A stretch of DNA of 64,000 nt from Anthoceros angustus (Eukaryota > Streptophyta > Anthocerotopsida > Anthocerotales > Anthocerotaceae): NCBI GenBank assembly GCA_010909165.1, contig VJWM01000219.1, forward strand, positions 186,001 through 250,000. The letters run 5' to 3'. Both the position numbers and the translations under genes were made by a program. The notes below the pieces were generated by a model. It was not told where the DNA came from and did not search any database. It saw only the letters and a program-made list of their open reading frames with translations. Positions 54,622 through 64,000 of this stretch are shown here, piece by piece; position 1 is the first letter of the stretch, and each line of letters starts with the position of its first letter.

Positions 54622-55389
54622 TCTCGGTATGGAAGGAGTAGAAGAAGAAGAAAATTAATTCAACAACTCAGATGCCTTATCTGCTGCCTTGATTCGTGTG
54701 GTGTGACGACAAGACCTTTACCCGGCGCCGCTAGGATCGACATAACGACATTTCTGTCCAGAGCTCGAAGGTCGAGAATATCATGCAGTATCTTTTATGG
54801 AAGAAAAAGTAGTCAAAAAAGAGTGTTGAAAATGCTGGCAAATGATACCCGATGCCGTTAATGCTGGCCCGTCCTCGCTTGAGCCGGGACGGATCACTAT
54901 TAGTATTGGGTCTTCTGCTGCCCTTGGTGGCATGACAGGAAAAATGTGTCCATTTGGCCAAGTCTCATGAGAGGAATAATGTGTGTCCATTTGGCCAAGT
55001 CCCATGAAGAAGAAGAAACATGGCAGGAAACATTCATCAACCAGGCCATGCCCTACCTTCTTCAAGAGGCCCATAGTAGACAGCCCATGCCCTAGCTTCT
55101 TCAAGTGGACTAAAACAGACTTCTTCTTCGTTTATGGGCTCGTCATCCAGCCCTGCCCTACCTTCTTTCCGATGCCCATACCGGCGCGATCCTCCCAGGC
55201 CCCATGTCCGATACCCTATGCCCTAAGTCGCCGCGATGCCCTCATGGCTCCATGGCTCCATGGCTCCCGCCGCGAGGCTTTAGGGCATCACCGTTAAAAT
55301 CCTTCATCAATATATATTATACGTTATCTGAGTCGATTTTAAACTAAACGAGTTCGAAATCTTTTAACCTGCCCTTATATCAGGGCTTT
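54622..55389. other. Non-coding stretch with GAAGAAG-type repeat fragments
   Basis: No gene is recognised. TGTGTCCATTTGGCCAAGTC occurs twice about 40 bp apart (54944 and 54983), each followed by a CATGA segment, and resembles part of the repeat family at 51930-52150. AAGTGGACTAAAACAGACTTC near 55101 matches a similar segment near 19113. Confidence 0.5.
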
Positions 55390-55884
55390 TCTCCACGTTG
55401 GTCATTCCCTCTGCCCTATATGGCACTGGAATTTGGGGTCCCGGTCTCTCCCCATCCTCTTGGGCGAAGGTGGAAAAGGTTCAAGTTTCCTTTAGTCGAG
55501 CTCACATCGCCTGTAAGCGCTCGACCCCTTTACCTATCCTTCTTTCTGAATTTGCCACATTTCCTCTTGAACTTGACGGTTTTTTTCGCTAATCCAATTT
55601 CCTCTAACACCTTCAACTCCTTGACATTGCCAACCCCAATCTTTCCCCTTACTACCTCCTTCCCTACAGGTCTTCCCCTTCGCTTTGGCTCAATACTATT
55701 GTCAGGCTTCCTTTTGTTGGCTCTCTCAAGCTGCTGATTGGCTTAAAAGGCTCAAGTTTGAACTTTTTATACTCCAATCTTAGCCTACTCCCTACTCCCA
55801 GCTTCCCCTCTCTCACATCCTCCCCAACTACCATATCCAAAGGGACCTCAAATTCAGATACCCTCGTCTCACTTGGCCTCCTCT
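55390..55884 (+). mobile_element. LINE (non-LTR retrotransposon) 3' coding fragment, decayed
   Basis: The plus strand reads SALYGTGIWGPGLSPSSWAK, then FSRAHIACKRSTPLPILLSE and FATFPLELDGFFR. This fits the region after the reverse transcriptase in plant LINEs, where ALYG..IWG, a TP..LL.E.G and PLE are conserved. Further on are LQLLDIANPNLSPYYLLPYR and LPFVGSLKLLIGLKGSSLNF. TAA codons interrupt the frame at 55590-55592 and 55605-55607. The fragment is cut off exactly where the Copia LTR begins. Confidence 0.65.
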
Positions 55885-56064
55885 TGTTAAGACTAGTAAG
55901 AGTTACATAACCCTAGCTAATAGTCAGGCGAGTTAGGCTAACCCCGGCTCGTTAAGCGAACAGTCGCACCCCTACGAAGGGGTGCCCGGGCCCCTAACCT
56001 ATGTACTTCTTTATCTTTTCTAATATACGCTTCCGCTTTTGTCCGCACTTTAGGAAAGTTCACA
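55885..56064 (+). repeat. 5' LTR of the Copia element
   Basis: It starts TGTTAAGACTAGTAAGAG and ends GGAAAGTTCACA just before the primer-binding site, so it has the usual TG...CA borders. About 180 bp is short but within the range of plant Copia LTRs. The exact right border could be 56062 or 56064. The other LTR needed for confirmation is off the window. Confidence 0.7.
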
Positions 56065-56076
56065 TGGTATCAGAGC
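56065..56076 (+). promoter_or_regulatory. Primer-binding site, initiator methionine tRNA type
   Basis: TGGTATCAGAGC is complementary to the 3' end of plant initiator tRNA-Met, the standard primer for minus-strand DNA synthesis in plant Copia elements. Confidence 0.9.
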
Positions 56077-56401
56077 CCACGCTTTTCCGAGATTGAAGGC
56101 GGGGAGGAAGCCGGGGCAATGGCACGGCGTCCTCCCCCTTCCTGTTTTTTTTCCCTGTCCTGCACAAAAGAATCTGACCAAATCTTTAGCACTCTAGCCT
56201 TCCCAATAAAGCTAGCATCCTTTGATCTACATGATCACCTTTTTTTTCAAACAAAGGAAGAGAGAAAATCACCTCGGGTCGGCACCTCACCCGGGTGCTG
56301 ATCGACAGGGGGGGCGCTTGACTGCGGAGTTCTTAACTGTGGAGTTCTGATCAGAACTCCGCCACTGGTCCCTTCTGTCCCCCTTCCCGAGAATACTAGC
56401 G

Positions 56402-59400
56402 GTTATCTACCTAGATATGTAGAGGTAGGCCAACCATGAATTTAAGGAGTAACGGGAGGGAGAGGCATTTGGCCTCCCCCTCCTTCCCCTTCACCATCGC
56501 TGCGCCTTGCTCCCCACACTTCGCTGCAGGATGGCAAGGAGATCCTCTCGCCGGAGTGACAAACGCGCGTCCACTCGCGCTCTCCACCCAGCAAGAGGGG
56601 CGCGACCCCGCCCCCGCCATCATCCCCTAGTACGGGCGCCGCGGTGCAAGCGGCGGGCGGGAGCGAGATCTCCAAAGAACGCCCCATCCGAGGTGCCGAG
56701 ATTCCTCCTCCACGCAATTCGGACATCCATCAACTAAGAAACATTGTGATTCATGCGAGGAGGATCGGATTCACCCCAAAGCAGAATCATTCTTGACTTC
56801 TGTCCCAAGCGGTACTGCATGTCCAATCGCCATCTGGGAGCAAGATCGCCAGCAATTCCCAAGCGAAATATCGCGCCACGGCATACAAAGATCGGGCCGC
56901 TCAACTCCACCATCTCCCTGGAAAAATTCCTCCAGCCTCCTGCAGATCCTGGAGGCGCGGCCGCAGTCGAGGAGTTGAGGCAGCCTGGGCTGCAGCCGTG
57001 GGCGCCCGGTGCAAGCGGGCGGTGGCGTGGGGAGCGATGGCGGGCGAGCCCAGATCCGACCCGGCGCGCAACCTCCGATGGGCGCGCTGCCTCCATCGCG
57101 AGCACGGGCCCAGCCATGGACGGTCGCGGCGTGGAGGATCGCGGGGCCCAAGCGCGAGGCGGCGGGGGCACGGGCGGTGCAAGCGGCGGGCGAGATCGCC
57201 CGGCGCCGGCCAGGTCGGGATCACCGTGCGGAACCCGACCCGAGCACCGTGAGGGCGGAGCGGCCGGATTCGAGCGCCGCGGTGCAAGCGGCGGGCGTGG
57301 ACGGCGCGCCCGCCCAACCGGGCCCAATCGAGGAGCAAGACCGCTTCAACGGCGCCCCAAGACCTGCTCGTTTATTTAACGCCCCGGCATTATTACTATC
57401 TTGATAACAATTTTCAGCCCCTATTTTGCAGCTCTCGCCATTTCCTCTTGAGCACCCGACGGATCTCCACCGCGCCAAGATCCGACCACCACGTCAAGCT
57501 CGAGCCTCCTCCGCCACCGGGTCCCTTCTCGTCCCTTCCCGAGAATACTAGCGGTTATCTACCTAGATATGTAGAGGTAGGCCAACCATGAATTTAAGGA
57601 GTAACGGAGGGAGAGGCATTTGGCCTCCCCTCCTTCCCCTTCACCATCGCCGCGCCTTGCTCCCCACACTACCGCAGATGGCAAGGAGATCCTCTCGCCG
57701 GAGTGACAAACGCTGGCCCACTCGGCCTCCACCCAAAGAAGAGGGCGCGACCCCGCCCGCCATCATCCCCTAGTACGGGCGCCCGGTGCGGCGGCGGAGC
57801 GAGATCTCCAAAGAACGCCCCATCCGAGGTCGCCCCGAGATTCCTCCTCCACGCAATTCGACGACATCCATCAACTAAGAAACATTGTGATTCATGCGAG
57901 GAGGATCGGATTCAAATTTCAAACAGAATCATTCTTGACTTCTGTCCCAGCGCACTGCATGTCCAATCGCCATCTGTGGGAGCAAGATCGCCAGCAATTC
58001 CCAAGCGAAATATCCCGACGGCATACAAAGATCGGGCCGCTCAACTCCACCATCTCCCCGGAAAATTCCTCCGGCCTCCTGCAGATCCTCGGAGGCGCAA
58101 AGATACCGCAGCTAGTGTGTTCGAAGGACGCCACAATTTGCTGCAGCCTGTGAGGCGCCACCCCGTAACCCGAGCGCCGCGGTGCAAGCGGGCGGTGCCC
58201 AGATCCGACCCGGCGCAACCTCCGATGGCCGCCATCGCGAGCACGGCCCAAACGGCGCCGCGGTGCAAGCGGCGGGCGTGAGGATCGCGGGCCCGCGCGG
58301 GGGCACGGGCGGTGCAAGCGGGCGAGATCGCCGCGGTCGGGATCACCGCGGAACCCGACCCGAGCACCGTGAGGGCGGAGCGGCCGGATTCGAGCGCCGC
58401 GGTGCAAGCGGCGGGCGTGGACGGCGCGCCCGCCCAACCACGATGGCCGCCATCGCGAGCACGGCCCAAACGGCGCCTCAAGATTGCTCGGCTTATTTAA
58501 CGCCCCGGCATTATTACTATCTTGATAACAATTTTCAGCCCCTATTTTGCAGCTCTCGCCATTTCCTCTTGAGCACCCGACGGATCTCCACCTACGCAGA
58601 TCCGACCACCACGTCAAGCTCGAGCCTCCTCCGCCGCCACTGTGGACGACCCCGCCCGCCATCATCCCCTAGTACGGGCGCCGCGGTGCAAGCGGCGGGC
58701 GGGAGCGAGATCTCCAGCAAACGCCCCATCCGAGGCCGCAGTCCTGAGATTCCTCCTCCACGCAATTCGACGACATCCATCAACTAAGAAACATTGTGAT
58801 TCATGCGAGGAGGATCGGGATTCAGCCCCAAAACAGAATCTGTTCTTCGGCTTCCTGTCCCAAGCAGTACCTGCATGTCCAATCGCCATCTGTGGGAGCA
58901 AGATCGCCAGCAATTCCCAAGCGGAAATACTGCGCCGACGGGCATACAGCATCGGGCTGCTCAACTCCACCATCTCCCTGGAAAAATTCCTCCAGCCTCC
59001 TGCAGATCCTGGAGGCGCGGCCGCAGCCAGCTTGTGCGAGTTACGAAGGGCAGCCACAATTTGCTGCAGCCGTGGGCGCCCGGCCCCGAGAACCAGCGGT
59101 GGCGTGGGGAGCGATGGCGGGCGAGCCCGGAATCAGCGCAACCTCCGATGGCCGCCATCGCGAGCACGGCCCGCCATGGGCGGTCGCGGCGTGGAGGATC
59201 GGATTCGAGCGCCGCGGTGCAAGCGGGCGGCGGGTGCAAGCGGCGGGCGAGATCGCCGCGGTCGGGATCACCGTGCGGAACCCGACCCGAGCACCGTGAG
59301 GCGCGGAGCGGCCGGATTGAGCGGCGGCGGCCGGATTGAGCGGCGGCGGCGGGCGTGGGCGGCGCCCACTTGCAATGCCGTTCGTGGGCCAGGCGCGCCC

Positions 59401-59530
59401 GCCATCATCCCCTAGTACGGCGCCCCGCACCCGTTCGAGAAACGCCCCGGCATTATTACTATCTTGATAACAATTTTCAGCCCCCTATTTTGCAGCTCTC
59501 GCCATTTCCTCTTGAGCACCCGACGGATCT
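56402..59530 (+). repeat. Triplicated ~1.1-kb leader segment of the Copia element
   Basis: Three imperfect copies (about 56402-57540, 57555-58640 and 58641-59530) lie between the primer-binding site and gag. Shared landmarks are CTAGATATGTAGAGGTAGGCC (56411 and 57561), AGAAACATTGTGATTCATGC (56737, 57878, 58787) and CCGGCATTATTACTATCTTG (57385, 58506, 59448). The copies differ chiefly by many small gaps and CG-rich insertions. None keeps a shared reading frame. Confidence 0.85.
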
Positions 59531-59916
59531 CCACCCTGCGCCGGCATCCGACCACCACGTCAAGCTCGAGCCTCCTCCGTCGCCACCAGGGACGACCCCG
59601 CCGGCTCCAACCCTCCTTACCCAGGAACTGTGGGCCCAACTGGAGAGGAAGGCCGACGAGCTCGTGGACCTCGTCTTCCGACTGCGTCGACTCACGGAGC
59701 CAGATCCCGGCACCCCTCAAGCCCCTTGCTCACAGATTTTGAGAATGTTTGCTTGAACTCAAGATTGAACTCTCGCGGTCGCAACCCTCTGCTGTATATA
59801 CTTTCTAAGGAAGGAGCTAGCTTCTAGGCTTGGCCTTTGATGACCACAGGCCCCAACTCCTTTTGGACCAGCTGATCCAGCAGTTGAATTCTCTTTCTTT
59901 GAACACGCCAACCACG

Positions 59917-60840
59917 ATGGCCAGCAGCATCAGCACTTCGACCCCCGCACCCGGTGCTATTCCAATGTTCACCGAGCAAATCGAGGAGCAAGACCGCTTC
60001 AACGGCCAGCGCTACCCTGTGTGGCGAGTCCGGATGAAGTCACTGCTCATCGCAGAGGCGTGTGGAAGGTTGTGGACGGCAGTCACCCCAAGCCATCAAC
60101 CACCTCCGTCCCTCCACCCTCGACTGCCGATGTGGAGCGATGGGACTTCCTCAACGGAATCGCCATCGCTCTCCTCGTCAACGGCCTGGACTCCAGCCTG
60201 GTCCCCAGCATTGAGTTTCTCACTGAAGCTTCCGCCATTTGGGACCAGCTCTCCAATACCTACAACGTCAACAACGTCCTGACCCTCTACAGCGTCAGGC
60301 AGGAGTTCAACGCCCTCAAAATGAAGGAGTCTGACACGGTGGCGGCACATACCTCAAGATTCCGGCGATTCACGAGGGCGGTGGCATCTCGGCTCGACCA
60401 TGACCGAGCGACCATCACGCCCAATTGCTGATGAGCTTACCACCCTCCTATCAGCATTTCGTCACCAGTTTGATGCTGATGTCAACACGGGGTGTCACCG
60501 GCTCCACCTCTTCTCTTACAGTGGAGGAGATTATCGGAGCGCTCTATCAACACGAGCAGAGCCGCCTTACCTCAGCAGGCGGGTCCAAGCCCAAGGCTGA
60601 TAAGGCGCTCGCTGCCCGATTCCAGTCCGGGAAGGCGCAAGGGAAGCAAGCAACACCTCCAAGGGTGCTTCGACCTCTGCTACACCTCACGGACGGGCAA
60701 TCAGAACGGCGCGTGAGGATCGCGGGGCACGGGCGGAATGCCGGAAGAAGAAAGCTGGGGAGCCTCAGAAGCCCGGCCTTCGCCAGACTGCAAATGTGGC
60801 CGTCAAGGGCAAGACCGAGGATGGCAAGACGGTGAAGATT
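59917..60840 (+). pseudogene. Copia gag, frameshifted
   Basis: The frame from ATG 59917 begins MASSISTSTPAPGAIPMFTE and IEEQDRFNGQRYPVWRVRMK, the usual start of a Copia gag (UBN2-like) domain. It moves to another frame near 60055 (GVWKVVDGSHPKP, WDFLNGIAIALLVNGLDSSL, LKMKESDTVAAHTSRFRRF) and again near 60420 (LLMSLPPSYQHFVTSLMLM, TVEEIIGALYQHEQSRL). No intact CCHC zinc knuckle was seen; that part (60660-60800) is the most degraded. Confidence 0.8.
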
Positions 60841-63800
60841 CTTACCGTTTGCTTGAGCACCCAGCCACAACAGGATCAGGGGTGGTACCTGGACAGCGGT
60901 GCCAACGCCCACATCTGCAACGACGACACCCTCTTCTCCCAGCTGGACCGGCGTCCGACCAGAGAGAGGGTACTCCTCGACGACGAGCAGAACAAGTCAA
61001 GCCTGCCATACTCGGCCAAGGGACTTGCGAGCTGCCCCTATCTGATGGAACTACACTAACCCTAGAGCCTGTGCTCTATGTGCCACAGATGGGGAAGAAC
61101 CTCGTGTCCCTCAGCCAACTGCTGCGGCATAGCCCACTGGAAGTAACCTTTTCCCGTGACTCTTGCTGCTTTTATAGACCAGCCAGTCCTGACTTGTGCC
61201 TAATGGGCGCCATCCCCCAAGATGGTCTGTATAGACTTATTCTGAATAGCAAACAAGGACCTCTTGCTTACGTCGCTGGACAGTCACCCGAAGACCTGGC
61301 TGCCCTGTGGCATGCCAGGCTGGGCCATATCAACAAGCACAAGCTCATCTCCATGTCCTCACAGGGCCTTTACCAAGAGCCACTCCTTAGATGTTTCCAA
61401 CACCTCTCAGTCTGTGAATCCTGTGTCATCGCCAAGCAGAAGGAGTCTCCCTTCCCGAAGAGGGCGCATCGGGCCGAGGCCGTACTGGCCTTAGTTCATG
61501 CTGACATATCCGGGAAGATTCATACTCCCTCCCTTAGCGGTGCTATATACTATCTCACCCTCACAGACGACTTCAGCAGATATTCTTGGACCTTTCCAAT
61601 GCATCTGAAGAGTGAGACGTTCACATACTTCAAGGAGTGGCTTCCAGTGGCCGAACGCCAGACTGGACAGAAGCTGAAGACCCTGCGGAGCGATAACGGC
61701 ACAGAGTTTGTGAACCATGAGTTTGATGCCTTCCTCCTGGAGCGAGGAATTCAGAGACAACTCACGGTACCCTATACTCCACAGCAGAACGGAGTAGCGG
61801 AGCGCAAGAATCAGACGCTCCTGTCCATGACCAGGAGCATGCTGCTATGGTCCGGACTTCCACAAGGCTTCTGGGCGGAGGCGATTGTGGCGGCCACCTA
61901 TATTCTGAACCGAGTGATCACAAGCTCAGTTCTTGGCCGCACCCCCTATGAGGTATATTGGCGATGCAAGCCCAAGATTCAGACCCACGGTATTCGCCAC
62001 CTTTGCTCACATCCCCCGAGCGGCGCAAGTTGGATGACAGGGCAAAGAAGCTTATCTTCGTGGGCTACAGCGAGAGCTCCAAGGCCTATAAGCTCTTCGA
62101 CCTGGAGACGCACGACATCACCTTGGCGCCAAGACCGCCACCTTCTCGAGCCACCAGGCCAGAGGGAGATGTGCCGGTCGACAATCCACGGTATCTCAAT
62201 TCCTAGAGACACCGGGCAAGATACCCCACCAAGACGGTGACCTGTGCCACTTGAGAACCGGACGACGGCCCCCCTCGAGGACAACGAGCCTATCGCCCCA
62301 AGATACCTCAAGACCACAATGGTACCTATCCCATTGCTCACTGTGATGATGCCGCCGACGACCACGGCGGGATCTCGCCATGGAGGAGCCTGCCTCTGCG
62401 GAGCCCGTGTTGGCTGACGATGAGCCTATGCCGGCCGCTCCGGCACTCAATCCTGGCCTCGCCGCAGATCGACCGAGCACCACCGCCTCGGGCGAGCCGC
62501 CCCTACCGATCCATTGACTTGATGCCTTGACTCTCTATCCGCGGCCTTATCTCCTGCGGCTCTTCCAGAGGAACCGACCACTCTTTCCCAAGCCCTTGCA
62601 GGACCTGAGTCCTCGCAGTGGCGGATCGCAGTGGAGGATGAGTACCAGAGTTTGCTTCAGAACAAAACTTGGGAACTCGTCGACCCGCCCCCTGGAAGGA
62701 AGCCCATCTCCTGCAAGTGGACCTTCAAGCTCAAGCTCAACGCCCAAGGACAGGTGGCTCGTTTTAAGGCCCGGCTGGTGGCTCGTGGATTCTCCCAGGT
62801 TGAAGGCCTGGACTATCAAGAGACCTTCTCCCCGGTGGTACGTGCGCAATCCATACGGATTTTGCTTGCCCTTTGCGGCTGAACTGGATCTGGAGCTCCA
62901 CCAAATGGACGTCAAGACCGCCTACCTCTACGGCATCTTGGACGAGGAACTCTACATGGATCAGCCGGAGGGCTACGTCAGCAAGGAGTTTCCCAACAAA
63001 GTGCTCCGGTTAAGGAAGTGCATATATGGCCTCAAACAGAGCGGGCGAGTGTGGTATATTACTATGCACATCTACCTGCTCAGCATTTCCTTCGTCCAGA
63101 GTGCGGCCGACGGCAACGTGTACACGTTGACTCGAGGCCTTCACTTTGTCATCCTTGCCTTGCATGTGGACGACCTCATCCTCTCCGCTGACAACCTCGA
63201 CTTGCTAAGGGAAGTTAAACAGCTCTTAAGCTCCCGTTTTGAGATGAAGGACATTGGGGAGCTTCAATTTTGTCTTGGAATTCAGATTTTAAGGAACAGA
63301 GCCGAAAGGAAACTGGTCATCCATCACTACAAGTACATCAATGAGATACTGCGGAAGTTCAAGCTGAATCAAGCTGTGCCCACATTACACCCTATGTGGG
63401 CACTAAACTCATCAGCAAAGGCCCCTGCATCAAGAAGAGACCAAGGAAATGCATGGGATTCCCTATCGCCATGCCGTAGGAAGCCTTCTCTTCGTTAGTG
63501 GTTGGACAAGGCCTGACATCCATTACTCCGTTTCCACAGTATCTCAATTCCTAGAGACACCGGGCAAGGCGCATTGGGCCGCAGTCAAGAGAGTGTTTCG
63601 CTATTTGAAGGGCACCCTGACATACGGGCTAATGTACCAGAGTGGAGGAACTGGCAAGCTCCTCCTCAGTGGCTACACAGACGCCGACTGGGCATCTGAC
63701 CCAGACTCGAGGAAGAGCTTAAGTGCTCATTGTTTTCTGCTATCCTCAGCTGCTGTGAATTGGAGTTGTAAGAAGCAGACCTCTATAGCACTCTCTTCTA

Positions 63801-64000
63801 CAGAGGCCGAGTACAAGTCACTCACCGATGCCTCCAAGGAAGCTGAGTGGGAGAGGGCCTTCCTAGCCGACACTGGCCAGAGACAAGACCAGCCGACATC
63901 ACTCTACTGTGACAATATGTCGGCCCTGGCCCTGATCTCAAGCCCCAAGTTCCACGCCAGGACGAAGCACATAGAGATTCAGCATCACTATATCCGAGAT
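60790..64000 (+). pseudogene. Copia pol: protease, integrase, reverse transcriptase, RNase H
   Basis: The protease site is WYLDSGANAHIC (about 60882-60917). Pre-integrase has WHARLGHIN and CESCVIAKQ. The integrase DDE residues are in VHADISGKIH, LRSDNGTEFVNHEF and PQQNGVAERKNQTLL (about 61495-61815). Reverse transcriptase has NKTWELVDPPPGRKPISCKW, ARLVARGFSQVEGLDYQETF, QMDVKTAYLYG and the catalytic pair in LHVDDLIL (about 63160-63183), where Copia usually has YVDD. RNase H has SGYTDADWASDPDSRKS, LSSTEAEYKSLTDASKEAEW and ARTKHIEIQHHYIRD at the window edge. Frame changes occur near 61020, 61965, 62200-62600, 62870 and 63420. A foreign 30-bp patch with an in-frame stop interrupts the protein at 62191-62220. 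Confidence 0.9.

Larger units (their letters stand above)
55885..64000 (+). mobile_element. Ty1/Copia LTR retrotransposon, truncated by the window end
   Basis: The structure in order is a 5' LTR, a primer-binding site, an unusually long leader with an internal triplication, gag, and pol with protease, integrase, reverse transcriptase and RNase H. Integrase before reverse transcriptase defines the Copia superfamily. The RNase H domain runs to the last base, so the 3' LTR is outside the window. Several frameshifts in gag and pol make the copy non-functional, although the amino-acid motifs are well preserved, so the damage looks fairly recent. Confidence 0.92.

Noticed and set aside
1155-55607. 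TAA and TAG read as glutamine (a variant genetic code) because relic genes have these stops at glutamine-like positions
   Set aside because: Well-supported host genes end naturally at TAG or TAA (RBCS, the SKL-ending thioesterase, starch synthase III, FKBP), so both are used as stops here. Decay of relics is the simpler explanation.

Overview
This is nuclear DNA from a green plant of the streptophyte lineage. The evidence is spliced genes with short introns of about 70-150 bp and GT-AG borders, a nuclear rbcS with a plastid transit peptide, starch synthase III, a four-CRM plastid splicing factor, and Copia, LINE and CACTA transposons. The compact spacing and short introns fit a bryophyte, lycophyte or charophyte-grade alga better than a seed plant. 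I cannot name the species.

Layout. (1) 475-3073 is a decayed CACTA (En/Spm-type) DNA transposon with inverted ends, subterminal repeats and a broken minus-strand gene. (2) 3540-14560 is a GC-rich block of tandemly amplified, badly eroded repeats. Its minus strand still shows pieces of a coiled-coil protein and of a second module found in four copies. (3) 15060-15860 holds two minisatellites. (4) 15870-19400 is largely non-coding, with relics of a papain-like protease and a PPR protein. (5) 19604-48523 is a gene island: RBCS, a SUN-domain protein, a lumenal FKBP, GCN2, a peroxisomal DHNA-CoA thioesterase, a four-CRM splicing factor, a carotenoid-desaturase-like flavoprotein, a DBP5-like DEAD-box helicase and starch synthase III. 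(6) 48524-64000 is again repeat-rich. It contains an inverted-repeat-flanked gag-like element, a cytochrome P450 pseudogene, a LINE fragment, and a Copia retrotransposon that inserted into the LINE and runs off the window end.

The island is tightly packed. Two gene pairs are divergent with only 123 and 182 bp between start codons, and SUN and FKBP converge with 58 bp between stop codons. Five or six of the nine products act in the plastid or in pathways leading from it (Rubisco, lumenal foldase, intron splicing, pigment-type flavoprotein, starch, and phylloquinone completed in the peroxisome). GCN2, DBP5 and SUN are general eukaryotic housekeeping genes.

I found no convincing new multi-gene system. 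The most unusual signals are in the repeats. One is a block whose copies differ mainly by many small insertions and deletions. Another is a pair of exact 27-30 bp patches copied within the Copia element. A third is that in-frame stops in four unrelated relics are only TAA or TAG, each one C-to-T change from a glutamine codon. The fourth is a gag-like ORF flanked by inverted rather than direct repeats. Exon borders below were read by eye and have not been checked against transcripts.
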